64,000 nucleotides of DNA from Pseudomonadota bacterium (GTDB lineage Bacteria > Pseudomonadota > Gammaproteobacteria > Burkholderiales > Methylophilaceae). The stretch lies in NCBI GenBank assembly GCA_029782295.1, contig JAKOVB010000027.1, positions 1-64,000 of the forward strand. The letters run 5' to 3'. The notes under the pieces are model-generated. The model did no database searches. It was not told where the DNA came from and worked only from the letters and a program-made list of their open reading frames with translations. The position numbers were made by a program, and so were the translations under genes. Within the stretch, counting starts at the first letter, position 1; every line of letters begins with the position of its first letter. Positions 26,573-35,769 of this stretch are shown here, one piece after another.

Positions 26573-27364
26573 TTAAACTTCCGGCAAACGCAAGACCTGG
26601 ACTGGCGCGCCCCACAATCTCGAGATCACTGCTTGTGAAAGATCGGGATCGCCACTGGTCCAGAACGCTTCGGTTGCCTTCCCGTCCGCCAGAAGACCGA
26701 CTTCTTCGAGTCTTCGCTGCAACTGCCTGGCTACCGCAGCGCCGGTATCGATGATAGTGACACCCACGCCCGCCTCTGCAGCAATCAGAGGCTGCAAAAA
26801 CGGATAATGAGTACAGCCCAGCACGATGGTATCGGCACCCCGGGACAGCAGCGGCTGCACATAACTTCTCACCAGAGCCCGGGTCGCAGGTTTCTCCAGT
26901 TCCCCGCGCTCGACACATTCCACCAGGCCGTGGCAAGCCTGCGTGACAACCTCCACGCCCTTGCCGTAGTTTTCCAGCAATGCAGCGAACTGAGCACTTT
27001 TAAGAGTACCGACCGTAGCCAGCACGCCAATCACACCGGAACGAGTGGCGGCCACGGCCGGCTTGACCGCCGGCTCCATGCCGACCACAGGCAAAGGAAA
27101 TTGCTCACGCAATAAAGCAATTGCGGCAGCCGTCGCTGTATTGCAGGCGACGACGAGGGCTTTTGCCCCGCGCTGCACCAGGAATCCGGATAGTGCCAGC
27201 GCACGTTCACGAATCTGCTCGGGAGACTTGTTGCCATAGGGGGCATAGGCAGAATCGGCACAATAGATGAGACTTTCATGCGGGAGCATCGTTCGAATGT
27301 GCCTGAGCACGGAAATGCCCCCGACCCCCGAATCAAACACCCCCACTGGAGCCGATACGCTCAT
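26573..27364 (-). CDS. murI: Glutamate racemase MurI
   Basis: A cofactor-independent racemase that makes D-glutamate for peptidoglycan. The 263-residue protein has VFDSGVGGISVL at the N terminus. The two catalytic cysteines lie in VVACNTATAAAI and VLGCTHYPFL. It follows the Sel1-repeat gene by 30 bp and a histidine-phosphatase gene on the same strand, which may form an operon. Confidence 0.96.
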   Translation of the reverse strand: MSVSAPVGVFDSGVGGISVLRHIRTMLPHESLIYCADSAYAPYGNKSPEQIRERALALSGFLVQRGAKALVVACNTATAAAIALLREQFPLPVVGMEPAVKPAVAATRSGVIGVLATVGTLKSAQFAALLENYGKGVEVVTQACHGLVECVERGELEKPATRALVRSYVQPLLSRGADTIVLGCTHYPFLQPLIAAEAGVGVTIIDTGAAVARQLQRRLEEVGLLADGKATEAFWTSGDPDLSQAVISRLWGAPVQVLRLPEV

Positions 27365-27394
27365 TGGTTAAAACTTTCACACAACACGCCGCAA

Positions 27395-28510
27395 CTAGCC
27401 TTTCCAGTCAGGGGTAGTGGGGGACTCGTTTTCACTTTGCTCTACATTCGGCAGGGCACTCTCATCGCTCACATGCGACTGGAGTTTCTCCACATGCCGC
27501 GCCGAAGCAGCATGCCCCTGTGCCGCGGCAGCTGCAAACCAGCGCCGGGCCTCTCGCAGGTTCTGATTGAGGCCCTGACCGTACAAATACACCTGTCCGA
27601 TACGATGCTGGGCCGGGGCATATCCCATTTCAGCCGCCTTCAGATAGGACGCAATCGCCAGACTCATGTCAGGGGCATCCACCCCCTCGTTGCGCTCATA
27701 ACGTACCCCGACTTCATACTCGGCTTCGGCAACCCCATGGCTGGCCGCACGCTTGAACCAGTCAAGCGCAACACGGTAATCCTGAGGAAACGCATGACCA
27801 AAAGCTCCGGTCAGATAGTAATTCGCGATCTTGAGTTGCGCCTCGGGCACCCCGAATTCTGCAGCCTGCCGCAGCAACTCATCCGCCCGCGCTATATCAC
27901 GGGGGACACCCACGCCACGCTCATACAGCTCGCTCAGCGGAAAAAAAGCCCCGGGGTAACGCTGCGATACCGCTTTGGAAAGCCACTCAACGGCTTTCAC
28001 CGAATCCATCATGGGCGGTTCCCCATCCCGGTATAGCAGACCCAGCATCGCCTGCGCCTCAGCCACTCCCGACTCGGCAGCTCCCCGCAGGTACTGTTCG
28101 GCACGCTGCAGGTTCTTTTCCACACGGTCCCCGGCCATGTAATGCTTGCCGATCCACAACCGGGCCTCAACACACCCGCCCTTGGCAGCATGTTCGATCC
28201 AGCGGATCCCCTTCACCGGATCCTGCTCGCCGCCAAGGCCACGGTCCAGCATCATGCCGTATTCATATTGGGCAGGTGCATGGTTCATTTCAGCGGCTCG
28301 CTTGAGCAACCGCCTCGCGGCCTGGAAGTCGAGTTCGAGATCCTGCCCACGTCGGTAAGCCATGCCTTGCTCATACATCGCTTCCGCAGAATTGTCGGAT
28401 TCGGTCCGTGCAAACGCCGGCACAGGCTCGGTTTTGGCGAGCTTGCGCCACAGTAGCATACCGACCGCCCCTACCAGGATCCCAAGCAGCAGCACGAAAA
28501 GGATATTCAT
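27395..28510 (-). CDS. Membrane-anchored Sel1-repeat protein
   Basis: A 371-residue protein with one N-terminal membrane helix (ILFVLLLGILVGAVGMLLW) and then about seven Sel1-type repeats of roughly 36 residues. Typical units read AAEMNHAPAQYEYGMMLDRG and AAEMGYAPAQHRIGQVYLYG. The repeats form a superhelix used for protein contacts, probably in the cytoplasm or periplasm beside the membrane. No catalytic domain is seen. The C-terminal 40 residues are acidic and low in structure. It lies between a histidine-phosphatase gene and murI. Confidence 0.85.
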   Translation of the reverse strand: MNILFVLLLGILVGAVGMLLWRKLAKTEPVPAFARTESDNSAEAMYEQGMAYRRGQDLELDFQAARRLLKRAAEMNHAPAQYEYGMMLDRGLGGEQDPVKGIRWIEHAAKGGCVEARLWIGKHYMAGDRVEKNLQRAEQYLRGAAESGVAEAQAMLGLLYRDGEPPMMDSVKAVEWLSKAVSQRYPGAFFPLSELYERGVGVPRDIARADELLRQAAEFGVPEAQLKIANYYLTGAFGHAFPQDYRVALDWFKRAASHGVAEAEYEVGVRYERNEGVDAPDMSLAIASYLKAAEMGYAPAQHRIGQVYLYGQGLNQNLREARRWFAAAAAQGHAASARHVEKLQSHVSDESALPNVEQSENESPTTPDWKG

Positions 28511-28519
28511 CTAACTCCC

Positions 28520-29122
28520 TTACAACCTTCCATCATGGAACAATACCGTCGGCAACAGCACGCCATCTTCGCATTCCAGACGAATGCGGGTCAACGCTGC
28601 ATTTCCAACAGCAAAACGATACCCATTTTGCGGAGGCAATCCAAGCGCATGGCACAGCAGCATCCGGATGACCCCGGCATGCGTCACAACCAGTAGATGC
28701 TGACTTGCAGGACGAGCACACAAGTCGCGCCAGCATTCACCGACGCGCGCATGAAATGCCGCCAGCGGCTCTGCTCCCGGCGCCCCATGCCGAACTGGGT
28801 CTTCCCTGAATCGAAACAGACGATGCGGGTCTTTGGCACAGATTTCCTCCGGCAACAACCCCTCCCAATCGCCGAAACCGCATTCCATGAGGCGCGCATC
28901 CTGTTCGACCGGGATATTCAGTCGATCTCCGAGAGCCGAAGCAAATGCAGCGCATCTGCTCAGCGGAGAACTCACGATCCCACGCCAGCCAGAATAATCG
29001 CCGACGGACGCCCACATCTGCTGCCATCCTTTCTCGGACAGCGGGTCATCCAGTTGGCCACGGTACCGGCGGCCACCCTCGGGCTCACCATGCCGGATCA
29101 GATCAATCACGGTCCCGGACAT
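28520..29122 (-). CDS. Histidine phosphatase family protein
   Basis: A 200-residue phosphoglycerate-mutase-like phosphatase. The phosphohistidine motif is LIRHGEP near residue 8-14, and the second histidine lies in VVTHAGVIRMLL. The length and EGGRRYRGQLDDPLSEKGW resemble alpha-ribazole phosphatase CobC, but no cobalamin genes are nearby, so the substrate is open. The ATG at MSGTVIDL is favoured by an upstream GAGTGG; a GTG three codons earlier is possible. Confidence 0.85.
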   Translation of the reverse strand: MSGTVIDLIRHGEPEGGRRYRGQLDDPLSEKGWQQMWASVGDYSGWRGIVSSPLSRCAAFASALGDRLNIPVEQDARLMECGFGDWEGLLPEEICAKDPHRLFRFREDPVRHGAPGAEPLAAFHARVGECWRDLCARPASQHLLVVTHAGVIRMLLCHALGLPPQNGYRFAVGNAALTRIRLECEDGVLLPTVLFHDGRL

Positions 29123-29234
29123 ACCGACCACTCAATATTACTTTTCATTATATTGGTATCACAAATAATCATTTTTGTTTGGTATATGTGGCTGATATAG
29201 TACGCCACTTTCCAAACCTCACCACAGACCCAAC

Positions 29235-30506
29235 ATGTTCAAGATCCGCACCCCCCTGACCACGCTCGCCATTGGACTGGCTTTCACCGCACCGGCCCAT
29301 GCCACTGACGGTTACTTTGCCCACGGCTACGGCGTCAAATCCCAGGGCATGGGGGGGGTTGGCATCGCCTTGCCCCAGGACACCCTGATCTCCGCCATGA
29401 ATCCGGCCGGCATGGGCCTGATCGGAGATCGCATCGATGTCGGCCTGACCTGGTTCAGACCCGAGCGCGAAGCCAAACTCTCAAGAACCGCGGGCGGAAC
29501 CGGGATGTTCGATGGCACCTTTGACGGCAACGGCCGCGACAACTTTTTCATTCCAGAGGCCGGGTACAACAAGGTGATTTCCCCGGAAATCTCCGTGGGC
29601 GTCAGCATCTACGGCAACGGCGGCATGAACACCACCTACAAAGGCGGCATTCCCCTCCTCAATGGCGGCACACGCGTCACCAGCGGCATCGATTACGCTC
29701 AGTTGTTCGTGGCGCCGACCATCGCCTGGAAAATCACCCCGAGCCAGACCATCGGGGTTGCCGTCAATCTGGGTTACCAGCGTTTCAAGGCGACTGGAAT
29801 CGAGGCTTTCTCCGCCATTTCCTCCGACCCGGCCAACATGACCGGCCGCGGCACCGATGACGCTTACGGCATCGGCCTGCACCTGGGCTGGATCGGCCAG
29901 ATCACGGATCAAGTGACGCTGGGCGCCACCTACCAGACCAAGACCCATTTCGAGAAATTCGATAAGTACAAAGGCCTGTTCGCTGACGGCAGTCTGGACG
30001 CACCCGCCTCCTATGGCGTGGGCATTGCATTCAAGGCCACTCCCGATTTGACAGTTGCTGCAGACATTCAACGTATCGAATACAGCAACGTCGACCCCAT
30101 CGGCAATTCGATAGCCCAGTGGAATGGCGGCTTCTTCCCCGGTAACCTCGGTGCCAGCGACGGTCCTGGCTTCGGCTGGAAAGATGTCACCGTCTTCAAA
30201 CTGGGCGGCAGTTATAACGTCAACGAGAAGTTGACGCTGCGCGCCGGTTACAACCATACCACCCAGCCGGTCAAGGGAGCGGAAGCCCTCTTCAACATCC
30301 TGGCTCCAGGCGTGGTTCAGGATCACGTCACCTTCGGCGGCACTTACAAACTACCGAACAACGCAGAACTGTCCTTTAACTACGTGCACGCCTTCAGCCA
30401 CACGGTGCATGGGACCAACGCCATCCCGATGGCCTTCGGTGGTGGTGACGTCGATCTGAAAATGCATCAGGATTCGATCGGCATCGCTTACGGCTGGAAC
30501 CTGTAA
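29235..30506 (+). CDS. FadL/OmpP1-family outer-membrane transport protein
   Basis: A 423-residue outer-membrane barrel for uptake of hydrophobic compounds. A signal peptide (LTTLAIGLAFTAPAHA) precedes the N-terminal hatch region TDGYFAHGYGVKSQGMGGVG and the NPAG motif (ISAMNPAGMGLIG) characteristic of FadL. The chain ends in an aromatic-rich strand GIAYGWNL. Substrate is unknown: long-chain fatty acids and aromatic hydrocarbons are both handled by this family. It is a single gene ending at a strong terminator. Confidence 0.9.
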   Translation: MFKIRTPLTTLAIGLAFTAPAHATDGYFAHGYGVKSQGMGGVGIALPQDTLISAMNPAGMGLIGDRIDVGLTWFRPEREAKLSRTAGGTGMFDGTFDGNGRDNFFIPEAGYNKVISPEISVGVSIYGNGGMNTTYKGGIPLLNGGTRVTSGIDYAQLFVAPTIAWKITPSQTIGVAVNLGYQRFKATGIEAFSAISSDPANMTGRGTDDAYGIGLHLGWIGQITDQVTLGATYQTKTHFEKFDKYKGLFADGSLDAPASYGVGIAFKATPDLTVAADIQRIEYSNVDPIGNSIAQWNGGFFPGNLGASDGPGFGWKDVTVFKLGGSYNVNEKLTLRAGYNHTTQPVKGAEALFNILAPGVVQDHVTFGGTYKLPNNAELSFNYVHAFSHTVHGTNAIPMAFGGGDVDLKMHQDSIGIAYGWNL

Positions 30507-30527
30507 TCCATCACAGCGCCCGTCACA

Positions 30528-30558
30528 CGCAAAGCCGGCCGCCGAGGCCGGCTTTGCG
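30528..30558 (+). terminator. Terminator behind the FadL-like gene
   Basis: A perfect 13-bp stem CGCAAAGCCGGCC/GGCCGGCTTTGCG with a five-base loop. The tail overlaps a TATAAT (30560-30565) that may belong to the pcnB promoter. Confidence 0.75.
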
Positions 30559-30603
30559 TTATAATCCGCCAACTTAGTGCCACATCACGGCCCTGTTGGA
30601 CTC

Positions 30604-31944
30604 ATGATTAAAAAATTCCTGCAACAAGTCTTCAAAGGCAAAAAAAAACCCGCCCCCCATACCCCGCATGAAGCCGAGCGCTTCCCGCGACGTGCCCATG
30701 GCATCGACCGCAAGCTGATCAGCAACGCGGCGATGAAAACCATCCAGGAACTGCACAAGGCAGGGTTTTCGGCCTTCATCGTCGGCGGCGCGGTACGCGA
30801 TCTGATCCTGCATCGCACTCCCAAGGACTTCGACATCGCCACCAACGCCACGCCGGAACAGGTACACCGGCTATTCCGGCGCTCACGCATCATCGGCCGG
30901 CGTTTCCGCATCGTACACGTCATGTTCGGCGCCGAAACCATCGAAGTCACGACCTTCCGGGGCAGCCACTTGAGCGAGGAGGGCGACGCCCAGATCGCTG
31001 ACAGTGGACGTATCCTGCGTGACAACGTCTTCGGCAATCAGGAAGAAGATGCTGCCCGTCGCGACTTCACAGCCAACGCACTCTATTACGACCCGCAAAC
31101 CGAAGAAGTCTGGGACTTTCATCACGGCCTGCAGGATATCAAGGCCGGCATCCTGCGCATGATCGGTGATCCGGAAACCCGCTATCGCGAGGATCCGGTA
31201 CGCATGCTGCGCGCGGTGCGCCTGTCGGCCAAGCTCGGACTCAAGCTGCATTCCGCGACGGAAGCTCCCATCCCGCGCATGGCCGATCTGCTGGAAGACG
31301 TGCCTCCTGCCCGCCTGTTCGACGAAATGCTCAAGCTGTTTCTGTCCGGGCATGCCATTGAAAGCGCCCATGCCCTGCGCAACCATGGGCTCCATCATGG
31401 CCTGTTGCCCATGCTGGACGTCGTCCTGGAACAGCCAATGGGGGAGCGATTCGTGACCCTGGCCCTGCAGAACACCGACGAGCGCGTTCTGGCTGACAAG
31501 CCTGTATCTCCAGCCTTCCTGTTCGCCACCCTGCTATGGCACGAAGTCCTGGCAACCTGGCAGAAGTACCAGGCCAAGGGTGAGAAACCGCTGCCCGCGC
31601 TGATTCAGGCCATGCACGACGTCTCGGATGTGCAAGCCGAGAAACTGGCCATCACCAAGCGTTTCAGCCTTGTCATGAAGGAAATCTGGACCCTGCAACC
31701 TCGCTTTGAGCAGCGCGCCGGCCAGCGCCCGTTCCGACTGCTTGAAAACCCGCGTTTCCGCGCGGCCTACGACTTTCTGCTCCTGCGTTGCCAGTCCGGT
31801 GAACTACCGATGGAGCTTGCAGAATGGTGGGATCGCTTTGCGGTGGCCGACACTGCCACTCGTGAAGCCATGCTTCTTCCCAACACGGAGCCGGCCAAGA
31901 AACGCCGCCGCCGCAAGCGCAAACCTGCTGCTTCACCCGCATGA
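30604..31944 (+). CDS. pcnB: Poly(A) polymerase I PcnB
   Basis: A nucleotidyltransferase that adds 3' poly(A) tails and so promotes RNA decay. The 446 residues start at MIKKFLQQVF. The catalytic head has FIVGGAVRDLIL and the DxD motif in KDFDIATNATPEQ. A basic Lys/Arg-rich tail (KKRRRRKRKPA) is typical of PcnB as opposed to CCA-adding enzyme. A GTG 27 bp upstream is in frame but lacks a better ribosome site. The gene overlaps folK by 4 bp, as in many proteobacteria. Confidence 0.95.
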   Translation: MIKKFLQQVFKGKKKPAPHTPHEAERFPRRAHGIDRKLISNAAMKTIQELHKAGFSAFIVGGAVRDLILHRTPKDFDIATNATPEQVHRLFRRSRIIGRRFRIVHVMFGAETIEVTTFRGSHLSEEGDAQIADSGRILRDNVFGNQEEDAARRDFTANALYYDPQTEEVWDFHHGLQDIKAGILRMIGDPETRYREDPVRMLRAVRLSAKLGLKLHSATEAPIPRMADLLEDVPPARLFDEMLKLFLSGHAIESAHALRNHGLHHGLLPMLDVVLEQPMGERFVTLALQNTDERVLADKPVSPAFLFATLLWHEVLATWQKYQAKGEKPLPALIQAMHDVSDVQAEKLAITKRFSLVMKEIWTLQPRFEQRAGQRPFRLLENPRFRAAYDFLLLRCQSGELPMELAEWWDRFAVADTATREAMLLPNTEPAKKRRRRKRKPAASPA

Positions 31945-32420
31945 CGCATCGTGCCTTCGTCGCCCTCGGCAGCAATCTGCAAGATCCTGCTGCTCAGGTA
32001 ACCCGTGCATTGCGCGAGCTGAACGACCTCCCTGGCACCAGAGTCGTGCAGCCTTCCTCGCTTTACCGCACCGCACCGGTCGGCTACGACAATCAGCCCG
32101 ACTTCATCAACGCGGTGGCCGAAGTCGAAACCTCCCTGTCTCCGATGGAACTGCTGAGATCCCTGCTGGCCCTGGAAGATAGCCACGGTCGCGAACGCCC
32201 TTTCCCGAATGCGCCACGCGTGCTTGACCTCGATCTTTTGATTTATGATGACCTCATCATGCAATCTCCCGAACTCAACCTGCCACATCCCCGCATGCAC
32301 GAGCGCGGCTTTGTTCTGCTGCCCCTGGCCGAAATCGCACCGGACCTGCTGATTCCAGGGCGCGGGAAGGTGTCACAACTGACCCTTGCCTGCATGGACC
32401 AAGGGGTGGAGCGGACATGA
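31941..32420 (+). CDS. folK: 2-amino-4-hydroxy-6-hydroxymethyldihydropteridine pyrophosphokinase FolK
   Basis: A folate-pathway enzyme that transfers pyrophosphate from ATP to the hydroxymethylpterin. The 159-residue protein has FVALGSNLQDP at the N terminus, SSLYRTAPVGYDNQPDFINAV, and the signature PRVLDLDLLIYDD with metal-binding aspartates. It overlaps pcnB and the kinase gene behind it by 4 bp. Confidence 0.96.
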   Translation: MTHRAFVALGSNLQDPAAQVTRALRELNDLPGTRVVQPSSLYRTAPVGYDNQPDFINAVAEVETSLSPMELLRSLLALEDSHGRERPFPNAPRVLDLDLLIYDDLIMQSPELNLPHPRMHERGFVLLPLAEIAPDLLIPGRGKVSQLTLACMDQGVERT

Positions 32421-33067
32421 ACCCAACTGAAAAATACCCCTACATCGTCATCGAGGGCCCGATCGGTAGCGGCAAGACCACGCTGGCCCGGAAGCTGGCG
32501 GAGCGCTTCTCGGTCAATCTGCTGCTGGAAAACGCCTCGGCCAATCCGTTCCTCCCCAAGTTTTACCAGGACGGGGAACGCTACGCGCTGCCGACCCAGC
32601 TTTTCTTCCTGTTCCAGAGAACGGAGCAGGTGCGGGAGCTGTCCCAGCGGGACCTGTTCGGCGGCGCGACCGTTGCGGATTTCTTCCTCGAAAAGGATCC
32701 TTTATTCGCCCGCCTCAACCTGAACGATGAAGAGTACGCCCTCTACCGCCAGATCTTCCAACACCTGCAATTGCAAACCACCGCCCCTGACCTGGTGATC
32801 TACCTGCAAACGCCGGTGGAGTCCTTGCTGAAACGTGTCGAGCAGCGCAACATCAGCTACGAAAACACCATCTCGCGCGAATACCTGACGCGACTCGCCG
32901 AAGCCTATGGTGAATTCTTCCATCATTACGACGCATCTCCACTCCTGATCGTCAACAATGAAACCCTGGACTGCGCCAGGGACGAGACCGCCCTGGACCT
33001 GCTGCTCGAACGCATCGGCACCATGCGTAGCCGTCGAGAGTACTTCAATCCGAGGCTGGACCTGTGA
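32417..33067 (+). CDS. Deoxynucleoside kinase family protein
   Basis: A 216-residue P-loop kinase of the deoxyadenosine/deoxycytidine kinase family, expected to phosphorylate deoxynucleosides in salvage. The Walker A motif is GPIGSGKT at 14-21; VADFFLEKDPLFARLNL corresponds to the substrate-binding loop. Its position between folK and panB is typical of betaproteobacteria and some gammaproteobacteria, although a link to folate or pantothenate synthesis is not established. It overlaps both neighbours by 4 bp. Confidence 0.9.
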   Translation: MNPTEKYPYIVIEGPIGSGKTTLARKLAERFSVNLLLENASANPFLPKFYQDGERYALPTQLFFLFQRTEQVRELSQRDLFGGATVADFFLEKDPLFARLNLNDEEYALYRQIFQHLQLQTTAPDLVIYLQTPVESLLKRVEQRNISYENTISREYLTRLAEAYGEFFHHYDASPLLIVNNETLDCARDETALDLLLERIGTMRSRREYFNPRLDL

Positions 33068-33840
33068 CACTGGAAGAATTGCAAAAAAAAGCGGCTTCCG
33101 GTGAAAAGCTGGCCATCCTGACCTGCTACGACGCAAGCTTTGCCACACTCTGTGAACGCGCCGGCATCGATGCCTTGCTGGTAGGAGACTCCCTGGGCAT
33201 GGTCCTGCAAGGTGCCAAGGACACGCTGGGCGTCACCATGCAGGACATGTGTTATCACACCCACTGCGTTGCCCGAGGTGCACACACCACCCCCATCATC
33301 GCCGACCTCCCCTACGGCAGCGACCGTTCACCGGAGGAAGCACTCCGGCACGCCCACGAACTCATCGCGGCAGGCGCCGACATGGTCAAACTGGAAGGCA
33401 ACAAGACAGACGTCGTCAGCCACCTGGTTGCCTATGGCATCCCGGTGTGCGGTCATCTTGGCTTTACGCCGCAATCGGTTCACGAACTTGGTGGCTACAA
33501 GGTCCAGGGTCGCGATCCTGCAGGGGCACGCCAGATCCTGAAGGATGCCGCCGAACTGCAGCTCGCTGGTGTCAGCATGCTAGTACTGGAAATGGTACCT
33601 GCTTCGCTCGCCAGACAGGTCACGGAGATCATCGAGATCCCGACCATCGGCATCGGCGCAGGCCCAGATTGTGATGGTCAGGTACTGGTGCTGCAGGACA
33701 TGCTGGGCATCTACCCTGGCAAGACTCCCAGATTCGCCCGCAATTTCCTGTCAGGTTCCATGAGCGTGCAGGAAGCCCTGACCGCCTACGTCCACGCTGT
33801 CAAACACCATCTTTTCCCGACCGGGGAGCACAGTTTCTGA
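33064..33840 (+). CDS. panB: 3-methyl-2-oxobutanoate hydroxymethyltransferase PanB
   Basis: The first committed enzyme of pantothenate synthesis, transferring a hydroxymethyl group from methylene-tetrahydrofolate to ketoisovalerate. The 258-residue protein has LTCYDASFATLCERAG, VGDSLGMVLQG and PTIGIGAGPDCDGQVLV, all family signatures. The GTG start overlaps the stop of the kinase gene (GTGA). The stop overlaps the panC ATG by one base. Confidence 0.96.
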   Translation: MTLEELQKKAASGEKLAILTCYDASFATLCERAGIDALLVGDSLGMVLQGAKDTLGVTMQDMCYHTHCVARGAHTTPIIADLPYGSDRSPEEALRHAHELIAAGADMVKLEGNKTDVVSHLVAYGIPVCGHLGFTPQSVHELGGYKVQGRDPAGARQILKDAAELQLAGVSMLVLEMVPASLARQVTEIIEIPTIGIGAGPDCDGQVLVLQDMLGIYPGKTPRFARNFLSGSMSVQEALTAYVHAVKHHLFPTGEHSF

Positions 33841-34688
33841 TGGATCAGATCACTACCATTCCCGAATTGCGCGTCCGCTTGAGATCGGCTGGACGGATTG
33901 CCTTTGTCCCCACCATGGGCAATTTGCATGACGGGCATATTGCCCTTGTGAAAATGGCGCGCGAACGGGCGGAATGCGTAGTGGTCAGCATCTTCGTCAA
34001 CCCGCTGCAGTTCGGCCCGAATGAAGATCTCGCAAACTATCCGCGTACCCTGCAGGCGGACTTGCAGCGACTGCAGGAAGCCAGGGCGGATGTGGTTTTC
34101 ACGCCGACCGACTCGGATCTCTATCCAACCCCCCAAGTCGTTCATGTGGAGCCATCTGCCATAGCCAACACGCTTTGCGGGGCTCACCGGCCCGGCCACT
34201 TCCGTGGTGTCTGTACCGTGGTCGCCAAGCTGTTCAATCTGGTACAGCCTGACATCGCCATATTCGGCTGCAAGGACTACCAGCAACTATTCATTTTGCG
34301 CGAAATGGTGCGCGACCTGTCCTTCCCCATTGAAATTCTTGCGGGGAGCACGGTTCGCGAAACCGATGGACTGGCCATGAGTTCCCGCAACGGTTACCTG
34401 AAACCCTCCCAGCGTCTTGAAGCGCCCCGCCTGTACCGCGCACTGCAACAGGTCGTCCAGACCGTTCAGCAGGGCCGGCGCGACTTTGCCGAAATCGAGT
34501 CGCAAACCGTGCAATACCTGACACAACTGGGCTGGATCGTCGACTACATCGCCATCCGTTCTGCAGACACCCTTCTGCCGCCGCGCCCGGAGGAAGCTTC
34601 CCTGGTAGTCCTGGGCGCCGCCCGATTAGGCAGTACTCGCCTGATCGACAATATCGAATTTTGCGCTGCACCGGCGCAGGCATTATAA
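33840..34688 (+). CDS. panC: Pantothenate synthetase PanC
   Basis: Joins pantoate and beta-alanine using ATP. The 282-residue protein shows the nucleotidyltransferase motif PTMGNLHDGHIALV (HxGH) near residue 23-36, FVNPLQFGPNEDL, the LFNLVQPDIAIFGCKDYQQ segment and MSSRNGYL (KMSKS-like). It is coupled to panB by a one-base overlap. The panD promoter lies across its last codons. Confidence 0.96.
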   Translation: MDQITTIPELRVRLRSAGRIAFVPTMGNLHDGHIALVKMARERAECVVVSIFVNPLQFGPNEDLANYPRTLQADLQRLQEARADVVFTPTDSDLYPTPQVVHVEPSAIANTLCGAHRPGHFRGVCTVVAKLFNLVQPDIAIFGCKDYQQLFILREMVRDLSFPIEILAGSTVRETDGLAMSSRNGYLKPSQRLEAPRLYRALQQVVQTVQQGRRDFAEIESQTVQYLTQLGWIVDYIAIRSADTLLPPRPEEASLVVLGAARLGSTRLIDNIEFCAAPAQAL

Positions 34689-34689
34689 T
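34661..34689 (+). promoter_or_regulatory. Predicted panD promoter within the end of panC
   Basis: TTGCGC (34661-34666) and a perfect TATAAT (34684-34689) are exactly 17 bp apart. A start near 34696 would give panD its own short transcript apart from the upstream operon. Confidence 0.6.
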
Positions 34690-34724
34690 AGCCACCCTTT
34701 TCTTTTGAATCAGGCAGATACGCC

Positions 34725-35105
34725 ATGCAAAGAACCATGCTCAAATCCAAGCTGCACCGGGTGCGCGTGACGCATTCCGAGCTGGACTACGAGGGTTCCT
34801 GCGCCATTGACGAGACGCTTCTGGACGCCGCAGATATTCGCGAGTACCAGCAGATCGAAATCTACAACGTCAACAACGGCGAGCGATTTACCACCTATGC
34901 CATTCGCGCCCAGCGCGACTCCGGCATTATTTCCGTGAACGGCGCCGCTGCCCGCAAGGCCGCGCCCGGTGACATCCTGATCATCGCAACCTACGCCACG
35001 TACAATGAGCTGGAACTGGAAAAGTTCGCGCCGGAACTGGTGTATGTCGACGCGCTCAACCAAATCGTCAACAAACGTCACGAGATTCCGGTTCAGGCCG
35101 CTTGA
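34725..35105 (+). CDS. panD: Aspartate 1-decarboxylase PanD
   Basis: A pyruvoyl enzyme that makes beta-alanine for pantothenate. The 126-residue proenzyme shows the self-cleavage site Gly24-Ser25 in [10 protein letters not shown], and the catalytic Lys9 region MLKSKLHRV. It lies 36 bp after panC behind its own promoter and ends before a strong terminator. Confidence 0.97.
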   Translation: MQRTMLKSKLHRVRVTHSELDYEGSCAIDETLLDAADIREYQQIEIYNVNNGERFTTYAIRAQRDSGIISVNGAAARKAAPGDILIIATYATYNELELEKFAPELVYVDALNQIVNKRHEIPVQAA

Positions 35106-35141
35106 CCGTTCAACTCGCTATTGACTGGCAAGGCCCAATAA

Positions 35142-35178
35142 AAAACGCCCGGGATGCGTGAAGCGTCCCGGGCGTTTT
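35142..35178. terminator. Bidirectional terminator between panD and the cytochrome gene
   Basis: A 13-bp stem AAAACGCCCGGGA/TCCCGGGCGTTTT with an 11-base loop. T runs follow on both strands, the longer on the minus strand behind the cytochrome gene. Confidence 0.85.
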
Positions 35179-35192
35179 AGTTTCCAGCCGGC

Positions 35193-35612
35193 TTACTTGA
35201 CCGTCAGCAGGTAGGCGATGAAATTGCCCTTTTCCTGAGCGGTACAGTCACGACCGATGATGTCCAGGCAGTGCTTCTCGAAGTTCTTTTCCACCTTGTC
35301 GATGTTGGAGAAGCGTTTGGCATTGGCTGCCGGGGCCAGCGGCTCGATCTTCTTGCCGGTGACGGCGTGCTTGCCATGATCAGCCGGGTTGGTGGTGTGG
35401 CAGGACGCGCAGGCAATCTGCTTGCCGCGGATGGTCAGTTCACGGTTGAAAAACGCCTTGCCGTCATCAGCAGACAGACCCTTGGAAGCCGGATCAATAT
35501 TCTTGGCGATTGCCGCATACTTGTCAGCCAGCTTCTGGGCGCTTGCCTGGTCAGCCTGCGCGCCGAAGGCGACGAGTGCCAACGCAGCAAACAATCCGAT
35601 AGAGATTTTACG
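35193..35612 (-). CDS. SHP-like class I cytochrome c (DUF1924)
   Basis: A 139-residue secreted monoheme cytochrome. A signal peptide (MRKISIGLFAALALVAFGAQA) precedes heme motif CASCH (Cys69, Cys72, His73). The rest resembles the sphaeroides heme protein family: TGKKIEPLAPAAN, RFSNIDKVEK, and a C-terminal pair of cysteines (Cys116, Cys124) in IIGRDC that may form a disulfide. Known SHP binds oxygen and NO and has an asparagine axial ligand beside the first of these cysteines. Here the adjacent residue is His115, so the heme may be bis-histidine. No partner diheme cytochrome or cytochrome b is adjacent. The ATG at MRKIS is supported by AAGGAGAATTCAA. Confidence 0.85.
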   Translation of the reverse strand, partial: RKISIGLFAALALVAFGAQADQASAQKLADKYAAIAKNIDPASKGLSADDGKAFFNRELTIRGKQIACASCHTTNPADHGKHAVTGKKIEPLAPAANAKRFSNIDKVEKNFEKHCLDIIGRDCTAQEKGNFIAYLLTVK

Positions 35613-35718
35613 CATTTGAATTCTCCTTACTTGAATTGAAATAAAAACTGCAGAATTTTCGACTGGCAACAGTTTACCCTACCGGATGATTCCTGTCGCG
35701 TCCGGACATCGGGTAAAT

Positions 35719-35748
35719 AAAAATGCCTGTCCAAAGACAAGCATTTTT
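35719..35748 (-). terminator. Terminator behind the methyl-accepting protein gene
   Basis: AAAAATGCCTGTC pairs with GACAAGCATTTTT (one mismatch) around CAAA. On the minus strand it ends in TTTTTATTT, about 20 bp after the MCP stop. Confidence 0.75.
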
Positions 35749-35769
35749 AATGCCGACGGCCGACAGCTA

